From Pezizomycotina sp. ARF18 (taxonomy: Eukaryota; Ascomycota), in assembly GCA_002224055.1 (NCBI GenBank), contig AZLU01000082.1, positions 96,869 to 160,868 on the forward strand: 64,000 bases of DNA, given 5' to 3'. This document shows, piece after piece, positions 25,902 to 37,140 of this stretch. How positions within the stretch are numbered: the first letter of the stretch is position 1; each line of letters begins with the position of its first letter. The translations under genes and the position numbers were made by a program. Under the pieces are notes generated by a model. That model was not told where the DNA came from and did not search any database. It saw only the letters and a program-made list of their open reading frames with translations.

Positions 25902-26747
25902 CAACTATTACCTAACCAAGGCCTTCAGTCGTTCGTGAGCGAACAGGTACTCTAAAGACTGATACGAGGCATGCGATATGTCTTCGAAAGCTAGCTATAG
26001 GAATGATTCGATTTCTTTGAAGTGAAGCGAAAGGAAGGTTGCGAAACAGAAAGGATATGTGCGTTCTCGAGGTCTTTGTTGCAAGCTTTTGACTTTAGGA
26101 ATATCTGGATACTGCACTTGGAAACGAGAGAAATGGCCCGGCTTTTCAGCAATTTCCGTTGGCCAGTTTATAGAGGCCTGATCCGAAGAAGCCTATGAAT
26201 CGTAGGTCTGAAGAATGTAACAAATCCGAAAGGAGCGGTAGGAGTTGGAGCTTCGGTGAGAAGGATGAGTGGATTGTTTAAGCAAATAGAAAAAAAAAAA
26301 AGAAAAAAAGAGCGAGAGAAGAGATAGAGACGGGTAAAACGAGGAACCTGGTCGTTATATCGATATTAAATTGACGTCGGGTCAGTCTATTGAAATCTCG
26401 ACGAAAGGAGCGGCGTCTGAGAGATCAACGATAAAAGAGGTGTGAAACCTTACTCGTGCTTTCGCCGGAACAGACCAAACCTGTCCTGTTCTACTACGAA
26501 ATGCGAGGATGGCACGTTGTAGGCAGGGAGGTCGAGATCTAATATATACCTGAACGTATGGAACGTTGTTGTACCAGAGAGAAGCTTCTCAAGGGTTATG
26601 AAACAAATCGACGTGGAAGTATGATATAATTTTGCACCGTACCTAATATACGCCAACGACCAAATTCGTCCAAAATGACCACATTCCTGTAGAAACTTCT
26701 TTAGCTTCTTCTTGACCTTTTCTATTTTCTCTTTTCTTTTTCCTCTC

Positions 26748-26782
<35 letters not shown>

Positions 26783-29311
26783 TAATTACAAGAGGATTGT
26801 TTGTGTCTTCTTCATCTTCTTTTAACGATATAATATAAAAGCAAACAAGGTATTCGTGCTAGTTACACCTCGCGCACTGTCTTTCTCTCTCTAATATCGA
26901 TATATCCCATGTCCGAGGAATGTGGTTTCCTTATAAACCAGGCTACTTTCAAGGCAGGGGGCTCATTTCAATGAAGGAATTCTACAAAGAACAAGCGAAA
27001 GAAAAAAGAAAAAAAAAAAAAAAAAAAAGGAAAATAAAGAGGAGGATACAGGAAGAATTCTCCTAGCTTGTATATGAGACCAAGTACCTCAAATGGAGCA
27101 AGGGGACCTGGAAAAGAAATGTTCGTGAATTAAGAAAGAAACATTTGTCTAGACTAGCGCACGTATGCCAATGTTTATTATTACAGTACCTACTTATTAG
27201 CACCGTACTTGTAAAACTAGCTAGCTTTTATAAAATAAAATAAGTCAAAAGGGAAAGGCTCTCTGTTAGCAGCTATTTAGCTAGGAGAAGAGTTGTATCG
27301 TTTCAAAGTCGAGGCGCCCTCCCCTCCCTTTGTCGAGATACGCCATTTTTGCGTTTGTAGATCTCTAAATCGTTGATCGATCGTGCTGGCTAGGGATGAG
27401 TAAAATCAAAAGGATGTCCCCGCCATTTACCCATTCTGATATCCCTTGATTGTCAGCTGAGAGGTAGAGAATCAATCAACACCACAAGAGCCAGGAGCCT
27501 CTCTCTCTCTAAAACAAGTACAAAAAATATATATACCAGAATAACATAATCACCACTTGATCATTGAAATAAATATATTTACATTTAGTTAATATAAACG
27601 AAAAGAAAAAAAAGAAGTTCCCGAAACAATAGAGAAGATTAATTGAGGACCAAGAAAGACGCTCCCAAGCTACCGAGGACCTTTAATAATTTTGCTACGC
27701 GCAGAAGTAGAGAGCTTTTGCTTGCACGGATCTTTGGACAACACGCGCCATGGGGGGGGCTGCAAATGATGGCCCCCACACGATATCACCCCCCACTGCC
27801 TGAGATACTTATCTTTCTTGCTATGGAAATGTAACTCGAGAAAGTAGTTAAAACCTTACACTGACCACAGCCTAGGTTATCTCCGCTGATGACCCGATTT
27901 ACTCACAAGTAGCTATAGGGGCTCCGCCATCGCTCAGTGTCCGGAACCGACGCCGGTCGGATATGGATGCCGAAATGAAAATTCAGTGAATAGATCATAT
28001 AAAATGAACTGGGGTTTCGCCTGGGGCCTGTGCAAGATGTATCGGCTAGAATAGTGTACTATATACTGAATGTAATTTTTGATATATATATATATATACA
28101 TGTTATGGTTGAAATCCTTTTCTTGGAGCCTTTTACTTTCTCTGATATTTTGCATATGTATATTTTCCATTTCACACCATTAATATATTATTTTTATTCT
28201 CCTTAAGTACGTTCTAATTAAGTCGGCGGTTCCGTCTCGTCAAGATTATAGAGTTAAAAGCTGGCCAAAATGCCAGAAAATATACCAATTAACGTAGGAG
28301 AAGGTAAAATTTTTAATATACTATCTCTTAATTCTAATCATGATAGTAAAATATGAATTAATACTACTACGACTACTGCTGCTGCTACTTAGCTACTAGC
28401 GATCATAATTTAATTTAATTTTCAATAATGATTCTTCACCCACAGACGTTTATCCTATTCCATTTCATTTTATTTTGTGAAGTTATGAATGCTAACTTTG
28501 CCTAATTTAGTTATCTATACCAGCATAAAACCTCTGACGAAGATGATGATAATTGCTGGTATATATATAGCGGAATCGGATGTAGATGATGTTTTGTTTA
28601 CTAACTGTCCATGAGCGGTTGCTAGGGATTGGATCATTCCTTGCAAAAATTGGTAAGAAAGAGAGATGCACATGCCAATGTAAAGCTTCAAATGACTGAC
28701 GGCCAATATAGGAATTCTAGACACACGTACATGTCGCTCGAACGCTTTTGTATGTCTGGTGCTCGATAAATGCTTCCAAAAAAAAAAAAGAAAGAAAGAA
28801 AAAAGAAAGAAAGAAAGAAAGAGAGAGAGAGCTCTCAGGGAAAGGGAGAGATTTGGAGATATAGCAAGAGAAAAAAGAACAGAAAAGAAAAGAAAAAGAA
28901 ATAAAGAAGGAACCTCCAATGGTCCATTCCAACGAAATCATCGGACATTCCAATGTCTTGTTGAAAGCCAGCTAACGAAAATTAAACGAATGACTCGGTC
29001 GAGATCGATAGATTACTATCAACGTGCTCTTACCTTTGCTGATATTCAACTCAACCGTTTCTTCCTTTTCATTGAAGAACATTAACGAAGTAAGTTGAAC
29101 AAGTATTTGTGCCTCACGAAATACCTTCTAGAGTTCGATTGGCTAAGTCCAGGCGAACTCAATTCAGGCTGCGGTGGTTGTAATATGTAGTTTGGTTTTC
29201 CAAGTTTAAAACGACCTCCTTTTTTGCTCATATCGTGTTACTAAAAACAAATCCCCAGACATTCCAGTAATAATGTAGCTGATAAGGTTGAAACAACATC
29301 TTGATCTATAG
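25902..29311. other. 3.4-kb spacer, no gene seen
   Basis: The TEA factor and the transporter diverge here, so both promoters should lie inside. The sequence is AT-rich with a TTA repeat (about 26750-26782), A-runs (26285-26310, 27001-27028), a purine tract (28779-28915) and TA runs (28081-28098, 28558-28569). No frame shows a conserved motif. The missing N-terminal exons of the transporter probably sit in the last few hundred bases, where a frame near 29215-29272 reads PPFFAHIVLL, but this is not firm. Confidence 0.5.
28779..28915 (+). repeat. Polypurine GAAA/GA tract
   Basis: An A12 run is followed by GAAA units, a GA dinucleotide run and then AAAAG units, nearly all purines on the plus strand for about 135 bases. 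A GAGCTCTC palindrome interrupts it near 28829. The tract lies about 400 bp upstream of the transporter's first recognisable exon. Confidence 0.8.
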
Positions 29312-30773
29312 TTTTGGGCTTGCGACTGGACTCCTTGTCCGGAATTTCACGCCGGTTCCTAAAACCTGGCGTAATGGTTGATTGCGTGCGGAACCTTTTC
29401 AAACGTTGGTGACCTGGTGATCGCATACATATCGACCCTAGCTTTTTCGAAGCCCTTCAAAGGACAGGACGACGCTACTAAGGGGATAGCATACGCAGGT
29501 ATATTCATGGCGGTCCAGAGTTTCACGTTGTATAACTTGGGAGGCTTCAGGGTAAATGAGCCTGAGTAGGAGCTTTTGATCAAGTTATTTAGCCCAGACA
29601 AGCTGATTTTGACGTTGCCTTTTGACGCAATCAAGTTAATTAAGCGGGACTTCGAACTCGACTCCAAAGAGATGTGGAAGGTTCCGGATCCAGAGCGAAT
29701 GTTCTGAAGAGCAATTTACTACAGTTCGTCAGGCACCATAAGGATGTGCAAATTTAGCAAAGAAGGGAAATCGCGCCGGCCAGGACAAGTCAAAACACCG
29801 AGGTAATACGAAAATTTAGCAACTGATCAAGAGGTAGTTTACAAACCTGAACAAGAGTGTCAAATTCTACCAGGTGGTCTGAGTGCGCCTCAATCTTCCA
29901 TTCGCCGTTCTCAAGGAAGCAAGCCGAGGTGGCCGATGATATAGGTGAAAATAACAATCGCGAATCTTCGGATGCACAATTAGGAGAAATGAACGCTTCC
30001 ACTCCTCCAAGTATGGAGCAATCTGACCCACCTGCTCCAGAATTAGTGCTACAAAAAGGCTGGAAGCGAGTTTGGAGGATAGCCAAGGTTTACATGACAC
30101 CTCCGTCAATTTCTTTGATTTTGGCGATTATCATAGCAATGGTGTCGCCGTTGCGAGCGTTGTTCGTTCATACGGACGGTACCAACGTGGCAAACGCTCC
30201 AGATCAAAGACCTGCTCTTGATTTTGTGATGAGCGCGGCTAGTTTCGGAGGCGCAGCGTCGCCAGTCGTGGGCCTGCTGCTCCTAGGGCTGCACTAAAGA
30301 GATTAAAAATCCGCCATTTACCAAAAGGATTTTGGTGCTCGGTGGTTGCAATGACGCTACTCAAGCTCGTCCTGAGTCCATTGATTGGAATAGTAATGGT
30401 TACACAGCTTCGCAAAACTCCATTGATCGATATTGATTCAGAGTCTTCGAGGATGCTCCAATTTACAATTATTATTACGAGTGGAAGTATGTCAAAAGGG
30501 CTCCGAACTGATCTTTGAATTTCGAAAAGTGATATATGCAGTCCAAAGTTTCTCCAATATAGCTTTCGATAGAACATGGGGCTAACGCATGACCTGGAAC
30601 GAACTAGTGCCCACAGCTACGACCCAGATATATTTGACCCAAATGTTCGCGCCGCCAGAAGAAAGCTCTAGCCGCAGATTTCTGTTCTCTCCGCAGCCCT
30701 TCTTGCGCAGTATACAGCAATGATTTTCACTCTGAGCGCTGTCGCCACGTACACGCTTCTCGTGGTCATTTAA
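29312..30773 (+). CDS. Auxin-efflux-carrier-like (PIN-like) membrane transporter, N-terminus not found
   Basis: Fungal members of this family (AEC, membrane transport protein) are multi-pass proteins of the ER or plasma membrane with poorly defined substrates. After an acceptor (CTATAG, ending 29311) the sequence reads FGLATGLLVRNFTPVPKTWR, then CGTFSNVGDLVIAYISTLAF, AYAGIFMAVQSFTLYNLGGF. A hydrophilic central loop follows (KEMWKVPDPERMF; MNASTPPSMEQSDPPAPELV). The second membrane half reads GWKRVWRIAKVYMTPPSISL, ILAIIIAMVSPLRALF, FVMSAASFGGAASPVVGLLL, then IGIVMVTQLRKTPLI, TTQIYLTQMFAPPEES and a last helix, AMIFTLSAVATYTLLVVI, with stop 30771-30773. The conserved Pro-Leu, Asn-Leu-Gly and Thr-Gln pieces match the two-bundle architecture. 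The first 60-80 residues and start codon were not located. Several base errors shift frames. Confidence 0.8.
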
Positions 30774-31376
30774 GGACCGACCATTTCGAAAAAAGAAAGG
30801 ATTGGAAAACGAATCCAGCTATATTTTATTTTTCTTTCTCTTTTTTTTTCCCTTTTTTTTCTTTTTTTTTCTTTTTTTTTGTTCGGAGAGCTTCAGCATA
30901 TCCCTTGCACACACACATATATATACTTATACATAATACATATTATAGTTGGTTTGGAGTGTGCATTCATTGACATACAGAATTGGAAACTAAGAGCAAC
31001 GTGCATATAATACTAAGTAGCTTATAATTTTCTACTCTAGAAAGAATAAATAAGTAAGTAGTAAAATTTCGGCGTAATATGTAATTGTATAGAGTATAAT
31101 TGTATATACAGTAATATTTTAGTGCTTTATATATATAGAATGCTCGTTCTTGGCGGTTTTGACGGATGAGGCTCTGCTGTCGACGATACTTAGTGCGCGA
31201 TTCTTTTGCGCTTAAACACGAACTACGAACTACTTACTCCATCGAAATACCTTAACCTTATAATCGCTGTTTCCGTCTGCACTTCCACGTTCGGGTTCCA
31301 GCTTCCGTAACAACTATTAATAGTCGACTCACTCGAGGAGCATAGGATCAAAAAGCTCACGCGTTTCGCTTTCACA
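30774..31376. other. Spacer between transporter and CTNNBL1
   Basis: T-rich sequence with a C-interrupted T block at about 30840-30882, a CA/TA repeat near 30908-30925 and a TA run near 31130. It should contain the transporter 3' end and the CTNNBL1 promoter. No coding sequence is evident. Confidence 0.5.
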
Positions 31377-33815
31377 ATGTCTGGATTTGATAGCCTCTTC
31401 AAGGTACGATCGCTATCTTTTATTTGACGTCTGAAACTTGACAATATTAGCCATCTTTTTATCCGCCCAACCATTTTTTTTTTTTTTTTTTTACTTTTCC
31501 TTGTATCCTTGCTTGTTCTATCTGACAGAGGGTTGAATCTTGCAGAAACCAACGTTACCGACCAAAAAGAGGAAGCTTGATCCCCGTACCGAGCCCGAGT
31601 AAGTGAACCAGGTCAGATATCACCGTCCTCTCTCACTGTGCCGTGTTTTCTGACTTCCTCGCCTTTCTAATAGTCGACAGGTACAAGTCTACAAAGCTCG
31701 AGCTTCAACGGGACCGGAAAGCAGGCGAGCGTCAGCGACGAAGCGGACGAAGACGGCGATGATGATGCGATGGCCGGCCCTGCTCTACCTCCAGGCGACG
31801 ACGAAGTGGAATACCCGGAAGATGACGAGGGTCGCTTAGAGGGAGGCGGCCTCACGGAAAGAGAAAAGGATATTCTCGATTTCATGGATCAAGAAGGGTG
31901 GACGAAGCTCAGGTGAGGGCTCCAGCGCCAATGCCACATTTTGAGTTTTGTTTTCAACATAATGATCAGAATTATACCGGATGAACTTGTGACTGACTTC
32001 CGTCTGTGTGCACTCTTCGAAATGGTATTTCTACGTTCTAGGAGAAAAAATCGATGCCTCATGTTACGCAAGATGCGCTGAATTTTGAGAAAAAGATATC
32101 GAAAAACGCCGAGATGAGAGCTAAATTCGAAGACGACCCTCACAAGTTGAGAAACAACGTTCCTTTCCTTTGCTTTCTTCCATCCGTGCGTTTCTAAATT
32201 GCTAACACTTTACAAAAAAAATATTTACAGATTTACAAAAAAATATTTACAGATTCATGGGTTCCGAAGCAGAACTGGATGCGGATATCAAAGCCCTAGC
32301 GATTCTAGCAGAGCATCCGGAGCTATTTGAAGAATTCGCAAGGTTAGGTTGTCTGCAGTCGCTCGTCGGACTGCTTGCGCACGAAAACACCGATATCGCC
32401 ATAGACGCTGTCGAAGTCATCGCTGAGCTTACCGGCGACGAAGTGGAGGCTACACCTGGCAGTGGAGTATGCTCGTGAAGGGATGTTCGATGCGCAGCTA
32501 CTGGAAATGCTCACGCAGAACATGGTGCGACTGAACGAGAGCAACGAGCAGGACAAGAACGGATATACCATACCTTGAGCGTCTTTGAGAACCTTGTTTT
32601 CAGCAGGAGCAGTCCGAGAAGTTGCCGCAAAGACCAACCTTGTGTCCTGCTTCTCGAACGGATAAGGTTCGGGAATCCCCATCAGCCAGAACAAGCGTAT
32701 GCGTCGGAAATTCTCTCGATAATGGCCCAGACATCCGCCGCGAACCGCAAGAAAGTTGCAGATATTGGCGGAGTTGACGTGCTTTTGCGTTTACTCAGTC
32801 CGTACCGGAAGCGCGACCGCGAAAGGCGGTGAGGAAGAGGAATACTTCGAAAACTTGTTCGACTGCTTGACCTGCATCGTCGATGAGAAAAGCGGCAAGA
32901 TCAAGTTTGTCGAGGCGGAAGGTGTCGAATTGTGTCTTATAATGCTGAGAGAGGCAAGATGAGCAAAACTAGAGCATTAAGGGTCATTGCCACGCGATGA
33001 GCGGAGAATTCGGCGTATCGTTTGTGAATCGCTAGGGAAGCTCAGGGCCTCAAGACGGTGTTTGGGATGTTTATGAAAAAGGTAAGCTGATATAGCAGAA
33101 AGTCCCACTTTGTAAGCCTAGCTGCTTTTATGCTAGCCTACAATTGTTCCTTTTTTTCCCTACTGCTTCTAAAATAGCCTGATGCGGAGATGACGGAACA
33201 TCTACTGGGGGTTTTCGCATCTTTGCTAAGAAATCTTCCTGCCGACTCCGCTCCGAGGATCCGAACCCTTGCCAAATTTGTGGAGAAAGACTACGAAAAG
33301 TTAAATAAGATATTGCAGCTTAGAGGCAACTACTCGAAAAGCTATCGCTGGTCGACCAGGAGATAAAGATTGAAAGGCACAGGCGGAGGAAGTAGATGCC
33401 ATTCTTGAGGATGAATGGGACTCCCGGCGATTAACAGGCGGGCTGTTCTGTTTCTGCAGGTAAGCATACCGTAAAATTGCTTAACGGAATCACTTTCCCT
33501 CATGCGGTGGTGAATCAAGCGACGAGAGAATTTGGTTTGCTAATTTTATCCGCTTTTAATAACAAGGTCATTGATCTTATCATAGCATGGCTCTGTGCGG
33601 AAGATGACGGCGCTAGACAAAGGATTCAGACGTACTTGCGACATCGAAAAAATCCTTGGGGACGTGAAGAAGACGTTGAGCGAACAAATTGATACCATGG
33701 ATGACTCTACCGATGAAGGAGAAACACGAAGGATATGCTTGTCACATTGGCCAATTTCTATAAAAATTCTACAAAGCGACAGGAAATAGAGACACGTGGA
33801 ATTGGTTTCATTTGA
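31377..33815 (+). CDS. CTNNBL1: Beta-catenin-like protein 1 (CTNNBL1), spliceosome-associated
   Basis: CTNNBL1 is an armadillo-repeat nuclear protein that binds the Prp19/CDC5L complex. Exon 1 encodes MSGFDSLFK and ends at GTACGATC. Exon 2 gives PTLPTKKRKLDPRTEP, a likely nuclear localisation signal. Exon 3 holds an acidic stretch ending LEGGGLTEREKDILDFMDQE. Then come PHVTQDALNFEKKISKNAEM, AKFEDDPHK, and after an intron FMGSEAELDADIKALAILAE. Armadillo helices follow: LQSLVGLLAHENTDIAIDAV, LLEMLTQNMVRLNES, FGNPHQPEQAYASEILSIMA, RKKVADIGGVDVLLRLLSPY, NLFDCLTCIVDEKSGKIKFV, PDAEMTEHLLGVFASLLRNL, EKLNKILQLRGNYSK. The last exon reads IIAWLCAEDDGARQRIQTYL and MDDSTDEGE. Several indels interrupt frames. 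The intron before the FMGSE exon carries a duplicated acceptor (see repeat at 32210). Confidence 0.93.
32210..32254 (+). repeat. 22-bp tandem duplication of a splice acceptor in CTNNBL1
   Basis: The sequence TTACA followed by seven or eight A, then ATATTTACAGAT, appears twice in direct succession (about 32210-32232 and 32233-32254). Each copy ends with a usable 3' splice site. Only the second lies next to the exon that begins FMGSEAELD. The copies differ by one A in the run. Use of the first acceptor would insert about seven codons and shift phase. Confidence 0.85.
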
Positions 33816-34070
33816 ATCTTCGTTCGATAATTCTTTTTATAAATATCGAATATAATTCTTTAATTAAAGAAGATTCAAAATAGAAACTGGACCACCTTGT
33901 CATAATTGTATAAAATCCCGCTTCTCGCCAGATTATTACAGTAATAAACAACAAGTGTGAGTTGGTATCCCTCTTAGGTTAGAGGTCCCTTCAAGTCATA
34001 GAAATGTCGCAGATAATACATGAGTCGTTATCAACGTCCCGACCGAATTACAAATGCTCCTGACCTCGAA

Positions 34071-34109
<39 letters not shown>

Positions 34110-37100
34110 CAAGCGAAAAAAAAGAGAGCCCACTAAAATTCGTGTAAAATGCATGCAGGATTTTTGTTGCTTTTCTCACCCTTTGTGTACGCCTTTTTTT
34201 TTTTTTTTTTTTTTTTTTTTGAAATCCTGCGCCTTGATTCTGAACCGCAATTGTGGGAACCCGTTGTCCGCACATCCCTTTCCTTTTCTTTCTTTCTTTT
34301 TTTAGAGATTAGCTATAGATGAGTTCGCTCTAGGGCCTTAGCAAGTTTTAATAAAAGCTTCCTAACAGAAATACTTTAGAGGGAAAAATTTATACACTGT
34401 TTACTATTGTTTCCTTGTATGATACCGATTTATTTCCGGTCCTTAAGACGTTTCTTAAGGCTGAACTGGGGCACAGAAACGGATTACAGCCCGGGTACAA
34501 CAGTTGTAATCTGATGTTGGTGATTCGCTAGAGAAATATACATATATGTTATATTAAGTATTTAGACATAGCTTCTTGTATGAAAGTAAGTGGATTTAAA
34601 TAACTCCTTGACGGGATCATCTTGATCTCTTCTGCTGTTATTGAATTCTCTGGCACTGTTGTTTTCTCTAATTTTACTCCGTTACGAGATTTGTTCACGA
34701 GACGACGTCGACGAGGAGGAAACGAGATCGGGGACAACGCGGATAATTGCCTCAAACGTACCCGGTAGCTATTATATATTATTATAATTATTATCTATCT
34801 ATAATTTCTACAACAGAACTTTCAAGTATATAGCTTCGAGCTACACACAGGATCCTCTTGCCCTCTACCTCAGAAAGAAGAAGTGCGCTGTCCGGAGGAC
34901 TGGCTTTTGTGGCGTTTTACATTGATTTTTGATTGATTTTTTTTCTCTACCTGCAGAAAAAATGAAAAAGAGAATATTGCACGCCGCCCTTTGATGAGTG
35001 TATTTCATAGCCCTTATTGACCTGCCACTGGCTGCCAGTCATATATTTTGCGGATAGACGGCTAAAATGCACGTTCAGCTGGTAAAACATGCACATCGTC
35101 AACAAAAAGTTTATATGTACTTCTTACGAGTAACTGCAAGCAGGGGCAAGCGAGAAGATGCCTGTCCTCTGGAGCTGCGAAGGTTCAGGAAAACCTGAGC
35201 ACCTCAAAGGCGTTGCTGAAAAAATATCTTCCGTGCTAATCCAACCAGCTGGCTATTGCTTAGCAAGCTTCCGTAGATCGACTGATGTTTGCAGACGTTT
35301 GATAGTCTCAAGATTAAACTAAATGACGATGAAAATTCTATTAGAAAAAATTGCGCGTTTAGAACGACATGTGTAGGAGACTTAGAGACTTTTTTTTTTT
35401 TTTTTTTTTTTTCGACTTTCATATACAGTCGTTCAGCTTTTGGGCGGTGTCTCTCGCTCGCTTACACAAACATTCGGGGAAACATCCCCAGCCGCCAGAG
35501 TAATATATAAAGAATACTTAGCACATTATCTAGACTGTAAAGGCAAAAGAGGTGCTCCTTCGACATAATCACGATCCATCTGATTAATAAGAAACACTTA
35601 TGGAACGCTAGCTTTGATTCCATGAAGTGTGTGAGTTAAATGTATTAATAATGGAAATGCTGGAACTTAACTTGGTGGTCTAGATAGGAGCTCGAATGGC
35701 TCGGCACACTACACCGATTTCTTTTTCCACAACCGGCAAAGGCTATGATTTGCTTCGGGTTCTCAAACCTCTTCCCTCTCCCCCCCATTCCTAATTAATA
35801 TTTTTATTTTAAGGATGGATGATGGCATGCGCCTATGACTCAAGGAAGGAGGCGGGTGTGAGAAAAAATATAATAAATAAAAATAAAAAAAACACCTAAC
35901 TCACTACTAGTTATTAAGGAATTTAAAGCTTCCCCCACGATCTTTGCTTCGGCGCCATTCTAAGCCGCGGCACCTGGCTCGATAATTATTATTATGTTTA
36001 TAATCTTAATCGACGTCTTTTGATCGTTGCTAAGTATCTCTTTATTTTCTTTTCTTCTCTGATATGGCCCTGTTTTCTTTTTTTTTTTTTTTTTTCTATT
36101 CTTTTTCAGAAACGTTTCCCTCCCTAGCAGTCGCTCCTCGTGTCCCACCATTCGGTTGTGAAAGTTGGGGTTCTTTTGCTTATTCCTCCTGTAAATAATC
36201 CTAAATTATTTTTTTACTTTTTTTTTTTAAAAAAAAAAAGACCTTGTTGCTGTGTGAAAATGCGATTCTGAGTCCTGACTGATCCTTGGGGGGCGCCAGG
36301 AATCACAAGCAAAGTGATATTGACGAAGTGTATACGACTGTCATCCCAAAATTTGAAGGATCCGTCGGCCACACATTTTTCTTTTTCTTTTCTTTTCCCT
36401 TAACATTCGTTATGATTCTGGTTTTGAATGGAGTCGTGATACCGTATATATAAATCTTGCGGTCTTCCCTACTTTTCTTCCAATATCATGAAAGAATAAC
36501 ATATATATTTCCAAGGCCACAACCGATCTTATACCTCTCCATTCCTTGAAACCATACGCCGAGGATTTCAGGCGCTTATGATTTCTGGGTTTTGAATGGA
36601 GTCGTGATACCATGTATATATAAATCTTGCGGTCTTCCCTACTTTTCTTCCAATATCATTGAAAGGATATACATATATATTTCCAAGGCCATCAACCGAT
36701 CTTATACGCTCTCCATTCCTTGAAACCATACGCCGAAGGATTTCAGGCGCTTCTTTAGCTGTTTTGCATCCAATCTTCCCAGTTGCTCGTTCCGGATATA
36801 TACCTACCACGCTCCACAACGCGATTGTCAAGTATCATCAATACACTTCTTTTTAAAGGGATCGAGCTCGCAGCAGGATTTTAACAACCAAAGAATTGGC
36901 GCAGGCCTTGGAATAACAGCACGATTTTGACCATCACGAGGTCCTAAATATTTTTTCTTGGAGATATCGTTTTGCTCCTCCCCACATTTTATATATAAGT
37001 ACCCCACATATCCGCACGGAAGCCCGTCGGACGTAGAATCGTACAAGGTTCTTCGTAACCTGCGTACGTGCACAGCGATTTACGTTTCTTATTTTGTTCC

Positions 37101-37140
37101 ATATCTATTCTTCCCTATCTTCGTAATATCACACAACGAA
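33816..37140. other. 3.3-kb spacer upstream of the arrestin gene
   Basis: The interval has no recognisable gene. It contains a T33 run (34073-34105) and another T run of about 27 (34194-34220), T-runs at 35391-35412 and 36080-36096, a T9A10 palindrome near 36220-36240, and a tandem duplication at 36411-36752 listed separately. The GC-rich CG-containing patch at 34460-34500 has no coding sense. The right end should hold the arrestin promoter, and possibly its first exon. Confidence 0.5.
36411..36752. repeat. Tandem duplication of about 170 bp upstream of the arrestin gene
   Basis: Copy A is 36411-36576 and copy B is 36577-36752. Shared landmarks are GGTTTTGAATGGAGTCGTG, AAATCTTGCGGTCTTCCC, TTTCCAAGGCCA and ACCATACGCCGA. 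As with the ELL-gene duplication, the copies differ almost entirely by single-base indels (for example CATGAAAG against CATTGAAAG), which suggests the same sequence read twice or a very recent event. Confidence 0.93.
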
